Of a DNA stretch of 64,000 nt, positions 26,823 through 35,400 are shown in pieces. The position numbers were made by a program, and so were the translations under genes. How positions within the stretch are numbered: the first letter of the stretch is position 1; every line of letters starts with the position of its first letter. This stretch comes from Mucilaginibacter ginsenosidivorax (GTDB lineage: Bacteria > Bacteroidota > Bacteroidia > Sphingobacteriales > Sphingobacteriaceae). The notes under the pieces are model-generated. The model searched no databases, was not told the DNA's origin, and saw nothing but the letters and a program-made list of their open reading frames with translations. Location: assembly GCF_007971525.1 (NCBI RefSeq), contig NZ_CP042437.1:4588001-4652000 (forward strand). Direction: 5' to 3'.

Positions 26823-27395
26823 ATGATTTACCAGGCAGTAAAACTTTTGGCCCAGCAACTAAACAATAACCTGAAAATAGAAGCCGGCGATGACAGCATC
26901 CCCGATGATTTTGTTCAGCTGCGCAATGTTGCCCATTTAACAGCCGACGAGATTAGCCGGTTAAATAATGTACTTATCACGCTGGTAATTGCCTCTGAAG
27001 ATATTCCTGTAAAGCACTTTCCTGATAACACACGCAATATTGGCCGCGGGGCATCACGGTATTTGAGCCTTTACGTGCTGATATCGTCATGCGTTTACCA
27101 TTCCTATGATCAGTCCTTATTAAATCTTTCTCACATCATAAACTTTTTTGATAACAACGGCACCTTTACCTGGCCTGTTAAGCCCGGCACGGAAACCGTT
27201 ACTGGCGGGTTTAGGCTCACTGTAGAGAATTACTCGCCCAGCTTTGAAGAAACCAGCAACCTGTGGACTACTATGGGGGGCAGGCAATTTCCGCATATGG
27301 TATACCGCGTACGGATGGCAGAACTGCCAAAACAAAACCCGGTAGAAAGGCGCGGCATTATTAAGCAATTTGAGGCGAGGGAGCGGGTGAGCTAG
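26823..27395 (+). CDS. Orphan DUF4255/Pvc16-N-like protein
   Basis: A 190-aa protein with the layout of DUF4255 (Pvc16 N-terminal domain), the eCIS cap/sheath-terminator family. Its second half, NLSHIINFFDNNGTF then FEETSNLWTTMGGRQFPHMVYRVRM, lines up with LSDVIGFFQSHAVF and FEQQNNLWGMLSSKYMPSAVYRVKL in the eCIS gene at 38147. The same start-to-end layout (MIYQAVKLLAQQLNNNL vs MIRTALQFIQSELEAYM) supports homology. It lies 11 kb from the eCIS cluster without other tail genes. It could be an alternative cap, a remnant of another eCIS, or a repurposed relative. Confidence 0.72.
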   Translation: MIYQAVKLLAQQLNNNLKIEAGDDSIPDDFVQLRNVAHLTADEISRLNNVLITLVIASEDIPVKHFPDNTRNIGRGASRYLSLYVLISSCVYHSYDQSLLNLSHIINFFDNNGTFTWPVKPGTETVTGGFRLTVENYSPSFEETSNLWTTMGGRQFPHMVYRVRMAELPKQNPVERRGIIKQFEARERVS

Positions 27396-27404
27396 GTATG
27401 TATT

Positions 27405-27878
27405 TTATTCAAGCAACCTGTTTATAGCTTTGACACCAGCGTTGCGCGAAAGAACATATCCGCCATGCAGCAAAAGTCTGAAAAAGCAAACTGCGATAAA
27501 AAAAGGAAATAAGATCAATAGCGAAAATGGCTCTTTCGGCTCAGATAAAAAAGGAGATACCATCAATATGGCGAGCATCAAAATGGCCCAGATAATAAAT
27601 AATATCAAAAATGCTTTGTGAAGTCTTGTCTCGACGCTGATTGCAGTTTTTTCGTCTTCAGAAGGTTCAAACTTGCCTTCTATAACACACAAAACGCTCT
27701 TTTTTCCTGAGCCAATGACCTGGAAACTATTGTTGCTTACCTGTCCGATAAATCGTTTATTGGTATTTATCATAACCAGTTTGGGGTTTATTGAAGTATT
27801 TAACAGTAAAATGTTTTTAATTGTTGCGGCGTCTTTACCTGTAGTAAATGCGTATTTGTCGCGGCTTAGGTACTTCAT
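27405..27878 (-). CDS. Hypothetical two-TM protein
   Basis: A 157-aa protein with a soluble N-terminal part (about 1-85) and two membrane segments close together (FLILFIIWAILMLAILMVSPF and FSLLILFPFFIAVCFFRLLL). No family was recognised. It converges with the orphan DUF4255-type gene, ending 9 bp after that gene's stop. Confidence 0.6.
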   Translation of the reverse strand: MKYLSRDKYAFTTGKDAATIKNILLLNTSINPKLVMINTNKRFIGQVSNNSFQVIGSGKKSVLCVIEGKFEPSEDEKTAISVETRLHKAFLILFIIWAILMLAILMVSPFLSEPKEPFSLLILFPFFIAVCFFRLLLHGGYVLSRNAGVKAINRLLE

Positions 27879-28009
27879 GCTAATATTTGTAAAATGAACG
27901 GGCGTTTGTCAAACCCGTTAGTTATGGTCACAAGATAATGCTTTTTACCATTTGTTAAGTGGATCGGCCGCCACCGTGCCGAATTTTGTACCATCAAAAT
28001 TTAAAAACG

Positions 28010-28738
28010 ATGGACAATCAATCATTAGTAAATAAAAGAGTAATATTATTGGGGGCCAGCAGCGGCCTGGGCCTTGCTACAGCAATAGCGGCGGCATCCG
28101 GGGGTGCTAAAGTGGTTATCGTATCCGGCAACCGGCAACGCGTTAATAAAGCATTGGAGCAACTTCCTCCGGGCAGCGAAGGTTATGCCGTAGATTTAAG
28201 TATAGAAGAAAACATTAAAGCCTTTTTTGAAAAAGTGGGCCGGTTTGATCACCTGGTATACACCGCCGGCGAAAACCTTAACCTCAACAGCATCAACCAT
28301 ACTGTTATTAATGAAGCCATAGGTTTTTTTAACCTCCGTTTCTGGAGCGCCTTTGCCGCTGTGAAATATGGCGCGCCTTACATCAACAAAGGGGGCTCCA
28401 TATCACTTACCAGCGGCACAGCCAGCCAAAGGCCTGGCGCGGGCTGGTCGGTTGCATCGGCTATTTGTGGTGCCATGGAGGGTTTTGTAAGGGCCATGGC
28501 TGTGGAGCTGGCGCCTATTCGTGTAAATTGCGTGGTGCCGGGTGTTATTAAAACCAACCTTTGGGATTCCATGACCGACGAGCAACGCGGTGGCATGTAT
28601 CAATACCTGGAAAATAATCTGCTGCTGAAAAGAGTAGGGGAGACAGAGGATGTAGCTTTGGGCTTTATATACCTGATGAAACAACAATACGGAACCGGCC
28701 GGAGCCTGGTAATTGACGGGGGCACGGTATTGGTGTAG
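28010..28738 (+). CDS. SDR-family protein without the classical YxxxK motif
   Basis: A 242-aa Rossmann-fold protein of the short-chain dehydrogenase/reductase family. The cofactor-binding GASSGLG is near residues 16-22, AVDLSIEE follows, NHT is near 98-100, and VELAPIRVNCVVPGVIKT is typical of SDRs. The usual catalytic Tyr-x3-Lys is replaced: after SGTASQRPGAGW the segment reads SVASAICGAMEGF, with neither Tyr nor Lys. This is known in a subset of SDR-like proteins, so it may be a non-classical or cofactor-binding member. ATG at 28010 is preferred over a GTG at 27959 because it gives the standard short N-terminus. Confidence 0.85.
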   Translation: MDNQSLVNKRVILLGASSGLGLATAIAAASGGAKVVIVSGNRQRVNKALEQLPPGSEGYAVDLSIEENIKAFFEKVGRFDHLVYTAGENLNLNSINHTVINEAIGFFNLRFWSAFAAVKYGAPYINKGGSISLTSGTASQRPGAGWSVASAICGAMEGFVRAMAVELAPIRVNCVVPGVIKTNLWDSMTDEQRGGMYQYLENNLLLKRVGETEDVALGFIYLMKQQYGTGRSLVIDGGTVLV

Positions 28739-28776
28739 GTGAAGAAAAACAGCCCGACATGCTCAATTAAGTTTGG

Positions 28777-28810
28777 CAAATGCACTTGCATGGTCTTGCA
28801 GGTGCATTTG
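28777..28810 (+). terminator. Hairpin after the SDR gene
   Basis: CAAATGCAC (28777-28785) pairs with GTGCATTTG (28802-28810), with GCA/TGC pairing inside. There is little T run after it, so termination is uncertain. Confidence 0.4.
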
Positions 28811-28905
28811 TTGCTGGTCTTGACAGGCGCATCTTTGAAAATTTAAATTCGAAATTATAACCCGTAAATTATACAATTGCTACCTTGCGGGCAGGAATTT
28901 TACGC

Positions 28906-29832
28906 ATGAAAAACATCTTCGATAATTTTATTCAAAGCAGGGGTTTCGTTGTTCTTGATGGGGCAATGGCAACCGAGCTGGAGGCAAGAGGAGCTAATCT
29001 TAATCATAGCTTATGGTCGGCAAAATTGCTGAACGAGGACCCAGAGCTGATTAAGCAGGTGCATTACGATTATTTAGTTGCAGGCGCCGATGTAATAACA
29101 ACAGCCAGTTACCAGGCCAGCTTTGAAGGTTTTGCAAAACACGGATACACACACGATGAAGCTATTGCCCTAATGCAACTGAGCGTACAGCTGGCTTTTG
29201 AGGCGCGTGATGAGTTTATGAAAGAGTTTCCCCACCGCGAAAAACCCATTGTAGCGGCCTCTGTTGGTCCTTATGGGGCTTCATTGGCCGATGGATCTGA
29301 GTACAGGGGCAATTATGGAGTCAGTATCCAGGATTTAAAAACATTCCACCGCCGCCGGATGCAGGTGTTAATTGAAACCAATGCGGATGTACTGGCCTGC
29401 GAAACTATTCCGTGTATAGATGAGGCTGTGGCATTGCTGGAATTACTGACAGAGTTTCCGGGAGTGCAGGCCTGGATAAGTTTTAGTTGTAAAGATGCAG
29501 TTCGTCTGAGCAGCGGCGAAGATTTTGCCGAAGCCCTAAAACTATTAAATCAATCGACACAGGTTGTGGCGGTTGGGGTTAACTGTACCGCCCCACAGTA
29601 TATTGAAGCCCTTGTAAAAATAGCTGCCGAAAATACGGGTAAGCACATCCTGGTTTATCCTAACAAAGGCGAGGTTTGGGACGCGGCAAATAAATGCTGG
29701 CTACCGGCCAGCACCGGTGATACCCATTTTTATAATGGTGCAAAAAGCTGGTATTTGGCAGGCGCCAAAATTATTGGCGGCTGTTGTAAAACAACCCCCG
29801 AAGATATCAGGCAACTGCAGCAGTTGGGCTAA
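28906..29832 (+). CDS. mmuM: Homocysteine S-methyltransferase
   Basis: A 308-aa zinc enzyme that transfers a methyl group from S-methylmethionine or S-adenosylmethionine to homocysteine, making methionine. VLDGAMATELEARG at the N-terminus and the zinc cysteines C227 (GVNC) and C293-C294 (GGCC) are the family hallmarks. The length fits MmuM rather than MetH. ATG at 28906 is used; a TTG at 28885 would add seven residues. It is alone in its unit and cytosolic. Confidence 0.93.
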   Translation: MKNIFDNFIQSRGFVVLDGAMATELEARGANLNHSLWSAKLLNEDPELIKQVHYDYLVAGADVITTASYQASFEGFAKHGYTHDEAIALMQLSVQLAFEARDEFMKEFPHREKPIVAASVGPYGASLADGSEYRGNYGVSIQDLKTFHRRRMQVLIETNADVLACETIPCIDEAVALLELLTEFPGVQAWISFSCKDAVRLSSGEDFAEALKLLNQSTQVVAVGVNCTAPQYIEALVKIAAENTGKHILVYPNKGEVWDAANKCWLPASTGDTHFYNGAKSWYLAGAKIIGGCCKTTPEDIRQLQQLG

Positions 29833-29918
29833 TTCAAAATTCAAAAGGGAGCTTGGTTTTATATCGGAACGATTGTTTCAATATAAAACAATCAGGCCTG
29901 TTGTTTTATTATACTTGG

Positions 29919-30671
29919 GTGCACAACGATAATTTATTTTACTCCGGTACAAGTGGTTTACAGGTTCCTATACCCAAGCGCGATTTTTCGGCAGAATTTC
30001 AACATTTAAGCCGGTTAGGTTTTTACGCAACGTTGTTTAATTCTATCGAGATCAATAGTTCGTTTTATAAATTGCCCATAGCCAAAACCGTTGCTAAATG
30101 GGCTGCCGAGGTGCCCGATAATTTCAGGTTTACTTATAAATTATGGCGGGAGATAACACACAACAAAAACCTGGCTTTTAAACCCGACGATGTAGAACGA
30201 TTTATGCAGGCTATTAACAGCGTAGGCAATAAAAAAGGCTGCCTGCTGGTGCAGTTCCCGGCCAGTATACAGGTGAGCAATTTACATGGGTTTGAGCAAC
30301 TGATTAGCATTATTCGCCTGAATGACCCTGGTAGCGAATGGGCAGTGGCAGTTGAATTCAGACACCGGGGCTGGTACCATGAGGATATTTATGAGCTACT
30401 GGGGCAATATAATATGGGCATGGTATTACATGATATGCCTGCATCGGCCAGCCCGTTAATTGCGGTTAACGATCATGTAGTTTACCTGCGGTTCCATGGC
30501 CCTGATGGCGGATACCGTGGCAGCTACGCAGATGACTTTTTATATGAGTATGCCCAATACATAAAAGAATGGAAGGCAGAAGGTAAAACAATTTACGCTT
30601 ATTTTAATAACACCATGGGCGACGCCCTAAGTAATCTGCAATTATTGAATAAGTACGTTTCTGGGCGATAA
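29919..30671 (+). CDS. DUF72 family protein
   Basis: A TIM-barrel-like DUF72 protein of about 250 aa. It shows FYSGTSG at the N-terminus, IEINSSFYKLP near 40, FRFTYKLWREITH near 70, and LHDMPASAS plus YLRFHGPDGGYRGSY in the second half, all DUF72 motifs. Function is not established for the family. No ATG precedes the conserved FYSGTSG; GTG at 29919 gives a short, natural N-terminus, and TTG at 29853 is a less likely alternative. It follows mmuM on the same strand. Confidence 0.82.
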   Translation: MHNDNLFYSGTSGLQVPIPKRDFSAEFQHLSRLGFYATLFNSIEINSSFYKLPIAKTVAKWAAEVPDNFRFTYKLWREITHNKNLAFKPDDVERFMQAINSVGNKKGCLLVQFPASIQVSNLHGFEQLISIIRLNDPGSEWAVAVEFRHRGWYHEDIYELLGQYNMGMVLHDMPASASPLIAVNDHVVYLRFHGPDGGYRGSYADDFLYEYAQYIKEWKAEGKTIYAYFNNTMGDALSNLQLLNKYVSGR

Positions 30672-30743
30672 GTGTTTACCAATGAGTTCCTTATTAGTAG
30701 GAAGAAATGAATAAATTTACGTTGACCTAATAATAAGTCGCTA

Positions 30744-31100
30744 ATGAAAGCATCACATACAACCATTGTAATCCATGTTTCGGATTTAAGCAGCGCTGTA
30801 TCTTATTACACCACCATTTTAGGCTTTAGTCCCGATTTTGAATATGGTGATTATGTAGGGCTAACTTATGGCGATGTGGGAATCCATCTGTGTGGGCCAT
30901 CGCACCAGGGCGTTAAAAAGCTTCCTGGCAATGCCCATTTTTTTATTTATAGTGATGATATTAATGACTACTATGAATTGATATCGCAAAAAGGTGCCAT
31001 AATATCGGTCCCTATAGCCGACAGGTTATACGGCCTCCGCGATTTTGCCGTTGACGATGAGGACGGCAATACGCTTGTGTTCGGTATGGAAATCCGTTAA
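30744..31100 (+). CDS. VOC (glyoxalase/bleomycin-resistance) fold protein
   Basis: A 118-aa single VOC-fold protein of the vicinal oxygen chelate superfamily. VIHVSDLSSAVSYYTTILGFSPDFEYGDYVGLTYG is the N-terminal beta-alpha-beta-beta-beta unit. FAVDDEDGNTLVFGME carries the C-terminal DxxGN motif. The metal site is not fully clear: H11-like and H49 in GIHLCGPSH are candidates, and E116 would be the last ligand. Substrate is unknown. The gene is alone. Confidence 0.85.
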   Translation: MKASHTTIVIHVSDLSSAVSYYTTILGFSPDFEYGDYVGLTYGDVGIHLCGPSHQGVKKLPGNAHFFIYSDDINDYYELISQKGAIISVPIADRLYGLRDFAVDDEDGNTLVFGMEIR

Positions 31101-31224
31101 TCGCTTTTTCGGGAGCAGTGTATTAACTTATTGTCAAATAAATATATAGGCTATAAAAATATGGAACGATGTAGCATTTACGTTAACCATTACGTAAAGT
31201 CATATTATCCAATAATACTAAGCC

Positions 31225-31665
31225 ATGATAAAATTCCTTTACCCTATCAGTCTTTTAGCTATAATAGTTGTTGGCTTATCAGCCTGCGGCAAAAACGACA
31301 ATCAAAATGTTGGTGTTACCGGCAAATGGCAGTTGCAGAGCGATTCATCTTCATTAGCAGGTGGAGGCCCCTTTAAAGGCGGTGGTAGTAAATACATTGG
31401 CGTAGCTGCAGATACCTATGAATTTACAGCAAACGGCAAGCTGGTTGCCCACGTAAAAAGCCTAACCGATTCTGCTACATATACTTTCCGTGGCGACGGT
31501 AAAGTGGTGATTGATTATTCTGTTGTGCATGCCGGGGATGCTACTATTCGCGGTTCCGAAACAATTTATGATGTTGCCCGTCCAGATAGCCATACCGCTA
31601 TTTTAAGCGCAGGTGGCCTAACTCCCGAAGGCTGGTATGCCAGGATCATTACACTTAAGAAATGA
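31225..31665 (+). CDS. Lipocalin-like lipoprotein, hypothetical
   Basis: A 146-aa protein with a lipobox (LSAC, lipidated C21) after a hydrophobic signal. The mature part has GKWQLQSDSSS, TYEFTANGKLVAHVKS and AILSAGGLTPEGWYARIITLKK, the pattern of small Bacteroidota lipocalin-like lipoproteins. A Gly/Pro-rich loop (GGGPFKGGG) follows the first strand. Function is unknown. It is monocistronic and lies 154 bp upstream of the next gene. Confidence 0.7.
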   Translation: MIKFLYPISLLAIIVVGLSACGKNDNQNVGVTGKWQLQSDSSSLAGGGPFKGGGSKYIGVAADTYEFTANGKLVAHVKSLTDSATYTFRGDGKVVIDYSVVHAGDATIRGSETIYDVARPDSHTAILSAGGLTPEGWYARIITLKK

Positions 31666-31819
31666 GATTGATATGAGCTTTGTTGTTGACAGGCAATATA
31701 GTTTATGTATTAGGCTGACTAAATGTTAAGTATTGTTAAAATTTCTTTACTTATGTTAATATTTTCGATATAGTTATAAAAACTGTGCATCTTTAGTAAT
31801 ACTTAAACTTATTACATAG

Positions 31820-34543
31820 ATGTATAAAATACTTCCACTAACTGTGTTGTTATTGTTCGCCGGGGTATTATCCCGTGCGCAAAATAAAGGGACCATTAAA
31901 GGAAAGCTCATTGATTCGCTGGATAAAAAAACAGTTGAATTTGCTACTATAGCCGTTTTAGATACCCGCGATACTACATCAACTTTGGTGGCCTACACTT
32001 TAAGTGATAAGGAAGGCTCTTTTTCTTTACACAATATGCCGGCAGGGGTTCCGCTTAAGGTACTTATCACATTTGTTGCCTATCAGCCTTATCGCAAACT
32101 TTTTACACTTTCTAAAGGAGAGGTGCTTAACCTGGGTGCTATTAGTATGCGCCCCAGGCAACTAAAAGAGGTGGTGATTAAAGGCGAACGTATGCCCATT
32201 GTAATACGCAAGGATACCATTGAATTTGATGCTGAGGCTTTTAAAACCCGCCCCAACGCCGTGGTGGAAGACCTGCTGAAGAAGCTGCCCGGCCTGGAGG
32301 TTGCCAGCGATGGTACTATAACCGTTATGGGCAAAAATGTAACAAAGATATTGGTTGACGGCCGCGAATTTTTTGTTAACGATCCAAGGATAGCATCTAA
32401 AAATCTTGATGCTGATATGATAGCCAAAGTGCAGGTTTATGATGATCGCGAAAACGATCCGGATCATGTGGTGCCCGCGGCGCAGCTTAATAAAATAATA
32501 AACCTTAAATTTAAAAAGATATTGAAAAAAAGCCTTTTTGGTAAAGTTTACGGCGGTGCAGGCACGCAAGATCATTACCAGGCCGGAGGTCTTATAAACC
32601 TGTTCAGGGATACTTTGCAAGTGAGCCTGTTAGGCGTAAGTAACAACCTTAACAGCACCGGGTTTGATTTTAATGACCTGTATACCATGGGCGGCGTAAA
32701 CAGGGGCGGCGTAGCGTTTTCGCAGGGAGGCTTTGGTTTTGGCAGGGTACCTGCAGGCAGGCAAACAACCACATCGGGAGGGGTAAATATCAATACCGAT
32801 TACGGAAAAAAACTTAAAGTTAACTTATCATACCTGTACAACCATAATAGTACCGCATTTAATACGGTTACCAACAGGCAGCAGTTTTTAGCTGATACTA
32901 TTGCCACAACCCGGTCGGCAAGCGACAATCTCAATACCACTGGCAAGCATTCTTTAAGTGCATCAGTACGATGGAAGCCCGACCAAGCCACCGAGGTTAA
33001 ATACGATCCCGTTATCAACATTGCGCAAAACAATAGCACTACCGGTTATAGCAGCAACAGTTTTAGTAATTTTATTAATCCAATTAACAAGGCTGTTAAT
33101 AGCAATAACTCGTCAGGAAACAACTTTAGATTTGAGCATGCATTGAGTTATAACCGGCAATTGAAAAAGCAGGGGGCATCTGTTAATATAGAACAGAATC
33201 TGCAATTCAATCCAAGCCGGGGCAATGGCTTTGATAACCAGCAGCTAACCTCGTACATCACTTCATTTCCGTCGTACACGTTTATGCGGCAGGATATAAA
33301 CAATAACAGGGATAATGATGCCCGTATCAAGGCATCGTACCGTTACCCCATAAATCAGAAATTAGTTATTGATGTAAGCGCGGGTTTAGATTACAGTAAC
33401 CAGTTAAACAAGGTATCAACCTATAATTATAACCCCGCGACAGGCAGGTATGATAGCCTTTTACTGGTGCAAAGCAGCGATTTAACCCGAAACAAATGGG
33501 TGCAAAATTTAACGCCGGGTATTAGCTATCACTTTCCGAAGAACATTACCATTACTGCTCATTTATCGGCTATGTTGCAGGAAGTAAATAACGTTTTTAA
33601 CAGAAATTCGCCTGATATTAATCAGCACATAACCAATTTACTGCCCAGTGCCGAATTGAGCGTCGATAATTTTTCTGCAGGGTACAGCCAGAGTGTTCAG
33701 TTGCCCAATATTGGCGATATGATACCCTATACCGTAGTGTTTAGTCCATTATTTTCGGTAACCGGTAATCCGGATCTAAAGCCCACAACCCGCGATAATT
33801 TCAATATCAACTTTAATAAATATAATTTCCAAAACGGCATTATTTTTTACATTTCTGCAAGTGCCTCCTTTGAAAAAAACAGCATTTTCAGGGAACGTAC
33901 GCTTGATGCCCAACTGGTTGAAACAAGTACGCCCATTAACAGGAATGGCAGGTACAACTATGGTTTTAGCGGTAGGTTTAGCAAGCGATTTGCAAAAAGA
34001 AAGGATTTGCAGTTTAATGCCACGAGCAATTTAACTATAAGCAAAAACCACGATTTTTATGTGCTGAACCACCAGGATGGTTACCAGGACAGTTATAGTA
34101 TTAATATAACAGAACGTTTCTCTGTTAATTGGAAAGACATTATAGAGATAAACCCTGAATATACGGTAAGTAATGTTCACACAGTTTACAGCGGGGTAAA
34201 CTTCAATAATCAAAATTATATTATGCACAACGCCAATGCGCATTTTAATGTTTACTGGCCAAAACGAATGAACCTTGAGGGAAGTTATACCTATTTATAT
34301 AACCCATTAGTGCCTGCGGGTTTTCAAAAAAACAGTCACCTGCTTAGCCTGAGCCTGGCACGTGGCTTTTTGAAAAAAGATAGGGGCGAGATAAAGTTAT
34401 CCTGCTACGATATTTTCAACCAAAATATTAGTACTACCAGGTCGGTTAATGAAAATTCGATAACTGATGTTCAGTCACAGATAATCAAAAGATACTTCAT
34501 GCTTACGCTTCAGTTTAAGTTCAATAAATCAGTCACCAAATAG
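31820..34543 (+). CDS. Outer-membrane beta-barrel protein with carboxypeptidase-regulatory domain
   Basis: A 907-aa TonB-receptor-like outer-membrane protein. A signal peptide (MYKILPLTVLLLFAGVLSRAQ) precedes a carboxypeptidase-regulatory-like domain (about 25-110, GTIKGKLIDSLDKKTVEFATI). A short plug-like region follows (VEDLLKKLPGLEVASDGTITVMGK, then ILVDGREFF), and then a long beta-barrel of OMP_b-brl type ending in ITDVQSQIIKRYFMLTLQFKF. There is no SusD partner nearby. This family is common in Bacteroidota and often sits beside anti-sigma factors, but none is here. The substrate is unknown. Confidence 0.85.
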   Translation: MYKILPLTVLLLFAGVLSRAQNKGTIKGKLIDSLDKKTVEFATIAVLDTRDTTSTLVAYTLSDKEGSFSLHNMPAGVPLKVLITFVAYQPYRKLFTLSKGEVLNLGAISMRPRQLKEVVIKGERMPIVIRKDTIEFDAEAFKTRPNAVVEDLLKKLPGLEVASDGTITVMGKNVTKILVDGREFFVNDPRIASKNLDADMIAKVQVYDDRENDPDHVVPAAQLNKIINLKFKKILKKSLFGKVYGGAGTQDHYQAGGLINLFRDTLQVSLLGVSNNLNSTGFDFNDLYTMGGVNRGGVAFSQGGFGFGRVPAGRQTTTSGGVNINTDYGKKLKVNLSYLYNHNSTAFNTVTNRQQFLADTIATTRSASDNLNTTGKHSLSASVRWKPDQATEVKYDPVINIAQNNSTTGYSSNSFSNFINPINKAVNSNNSSGNNFRFEHALSYNRQLKKQGASVNIEQNLQFNPSRGNGFDNQQLTSYITSFPSYTFMRQDINNNRDNDARIKASYRYPINQKLVIDVSAGLDYSNQLNKVSTYNYNPATGRYDSLLLVQSSDLTRNKWVQNLTPGISYHFPKNITITAHLSAMLQEVNNVFNRNSPDINQHITNLLPSAELSVDNFSAGYSQSVQLPNIGDMIPYTVVFSPLFSVTGNPDLKPTTRDNFNINFNKYNFQNGIIFYISASASFEKNSIFRERTLDAQLVETSTPINRNGRYNYGFSGRFSKRFAKRKDLQFNATSNLTISKNHDFYVLNHQDGYQDSYSINITERFSVNWKDIIEINPEYTVSNVHTVYSGVNFNNQNYIMHNANAHFNVYWPKRMNLEGSYTYLYNPLVPAGFQKNSHLLSLSLARGFLKKDRGEIKLSCYDIFNQNISTTRSVNENSITDVQSQIIKRYFMLTLQFKFNKSVTK

Positions 34544-34568
34544 TTAGCCGGTGTAGGTTAACGCAGGC

Positions 34569-34934
34569 TTACTTTTTGGCTTTCTCTAAATTTCGCTTTA
34601 CCAGGAACTTGGTGATCCTGGCTATCAGGTCCAATGGCATCGGTTGATCAATGGGAAACTGAACAGAACCTTTTGCTCCTTTGTATTTGGCAAGGTCGTC
34701 TTTAAATTCATCTATGCCGGCAGGTGTTGGATAAAGCCCGATATGGCTTTTATAACCTGCAAAGTAAATAAGGTTGCCATGCAAAGTAAAGGCAGGCATA
34801 GCATAGCTTATTTTTTCTTCGGCCTCCGGTGCTGCCTGCCTGATGGTGGCACGTACCTGTTGTAAAATTTGTTGAATATCATCAGGAAAGCCGGCAATGT
34901 ATTCGTCGATGGAGGTTGGTTTGGCTGTTGTCAT
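34569..34934 (-). CDS. DUF1801 domain protein
   Basis: A 121-aa protein of the DUF1801/YdhG-like fold (iron-chaperone/frataxin-like family). SIDEYIAGFPDDIQQILQQVRATIRQAAPEAEEKISYAMPAF is the N-terminal signature, with GNLIYFAGYKSHIGLYP and GAKGSVQFPIDQPMP after it. ATG at 34934 (MTTAKPTSIDEY) is preferred; an upstream in-frame ATG at 35087 adds 51 residues with no family likeness. The biochemical role is not known. It is convergent with the large OMP gene. Confidence 0.82.
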   Translation of the reverse strand: MTTAKPTSIDEYIAGFPDDIQQILQQVRATIRQAAPEAEEKISYAMPAFTLHGNLIYFAGYKSHIGLYPTPAGIDEFKDDLAKYKGAKGSVQFPIDQPMPLDLIARITKFLVKRNLEKAKK

Positions 34935-35195
34935 AACATTGGTTTTAAATAATTGGTTGCCAGGGTTATAAATGTATATAGCGCCTAAATATACAAAACC
35001 TATATCATGCGTGCCAGGAGATGTGCATTTGTGTAATAAATTTTGTATAGCCAAATAAAGGATAAATAGAAAAGTCGCCTGTTTCAACGGGTTGTTTAAA
35101 AGGATTGCGGTAAAAATAATGGCCTTTATTACAGCGTGTTGGGTGGCTTTTGTAAACTATTTTTAAAAAATAATTTCCAAACACAAAAAAAAAGC

Positions 35196-35203
35196 TACAT
35201 TTG
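35196..35203 (+). promoter_or_regulatory. -7 promoter element of the tRNA-Phe gene
   Basis: TACATTTG exactly matches TAnnTTTG and lies 16 bp upstream of the tRNA 5' end, so transcription would start a few bases before the tRNA. A -33 TTG at the normal distance is not seen. Confidence 0.6.
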
Positions 35204-35218
35204 CACTCCCCAAAAGGA

Positions 35219-35291
35219 GGTATCATAGCTCAGTCGGTAGAGCAAAGGACTGAAAATCCTTGTGTCGCTGGTTCGATCCCAGCTGATACCA
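35219..35291 (+). tRNA. tRNA-Phe(GAA)
   Basis: A 73-nt cloverleaf: acceptor GGTATCA / TGATACC with discriminator A, D-arm AGCTCAGTCGGTAGAGCA, anticodon stem AAGGA/TCCTT with loop CTGAAAA giving anticodon GAA, and T-arm GCTGG-TTCGATC-CCAGC. CCA is not encoded. A terminator follows 9 bp later. Confidence 0.97.
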
Positions 35292-35300
35292 CAAAAAACA

Positions 35301-35338
35301 AAAGCCTCTTAGAGAAATCTGAGAGGCTTTTGTTTTTT
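35301..35338 (+). terminator. Terminator after tRNA-Phe
   Basis: AAAGCCTCT (35301-35309) pairs with AGAGGCTTT (35322-35330), followed by TGTTTTTT. Confidence 0.9.
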
Positions 35339-35400
35339 AATTGATTTGCCGATGACACCGGCAAGGTGGGTGCAAAATTTATTATTGGATTCCTCGATTA

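Noticed and set aside
31131..31376. 81-codon open frame on the plus strand
   Set aside because: It overlaps the start of the lipoprotein gene at 31225 in another frame and has no start-site or family support.
35219..35291. tRNA-Phe as an attachment site for an island carrying the eCIS
   Set aside because: No integrase and no repeat of the tRNA 3' end was noticed between it and the window end; a careful repeat search with downstream sequence would be needed.
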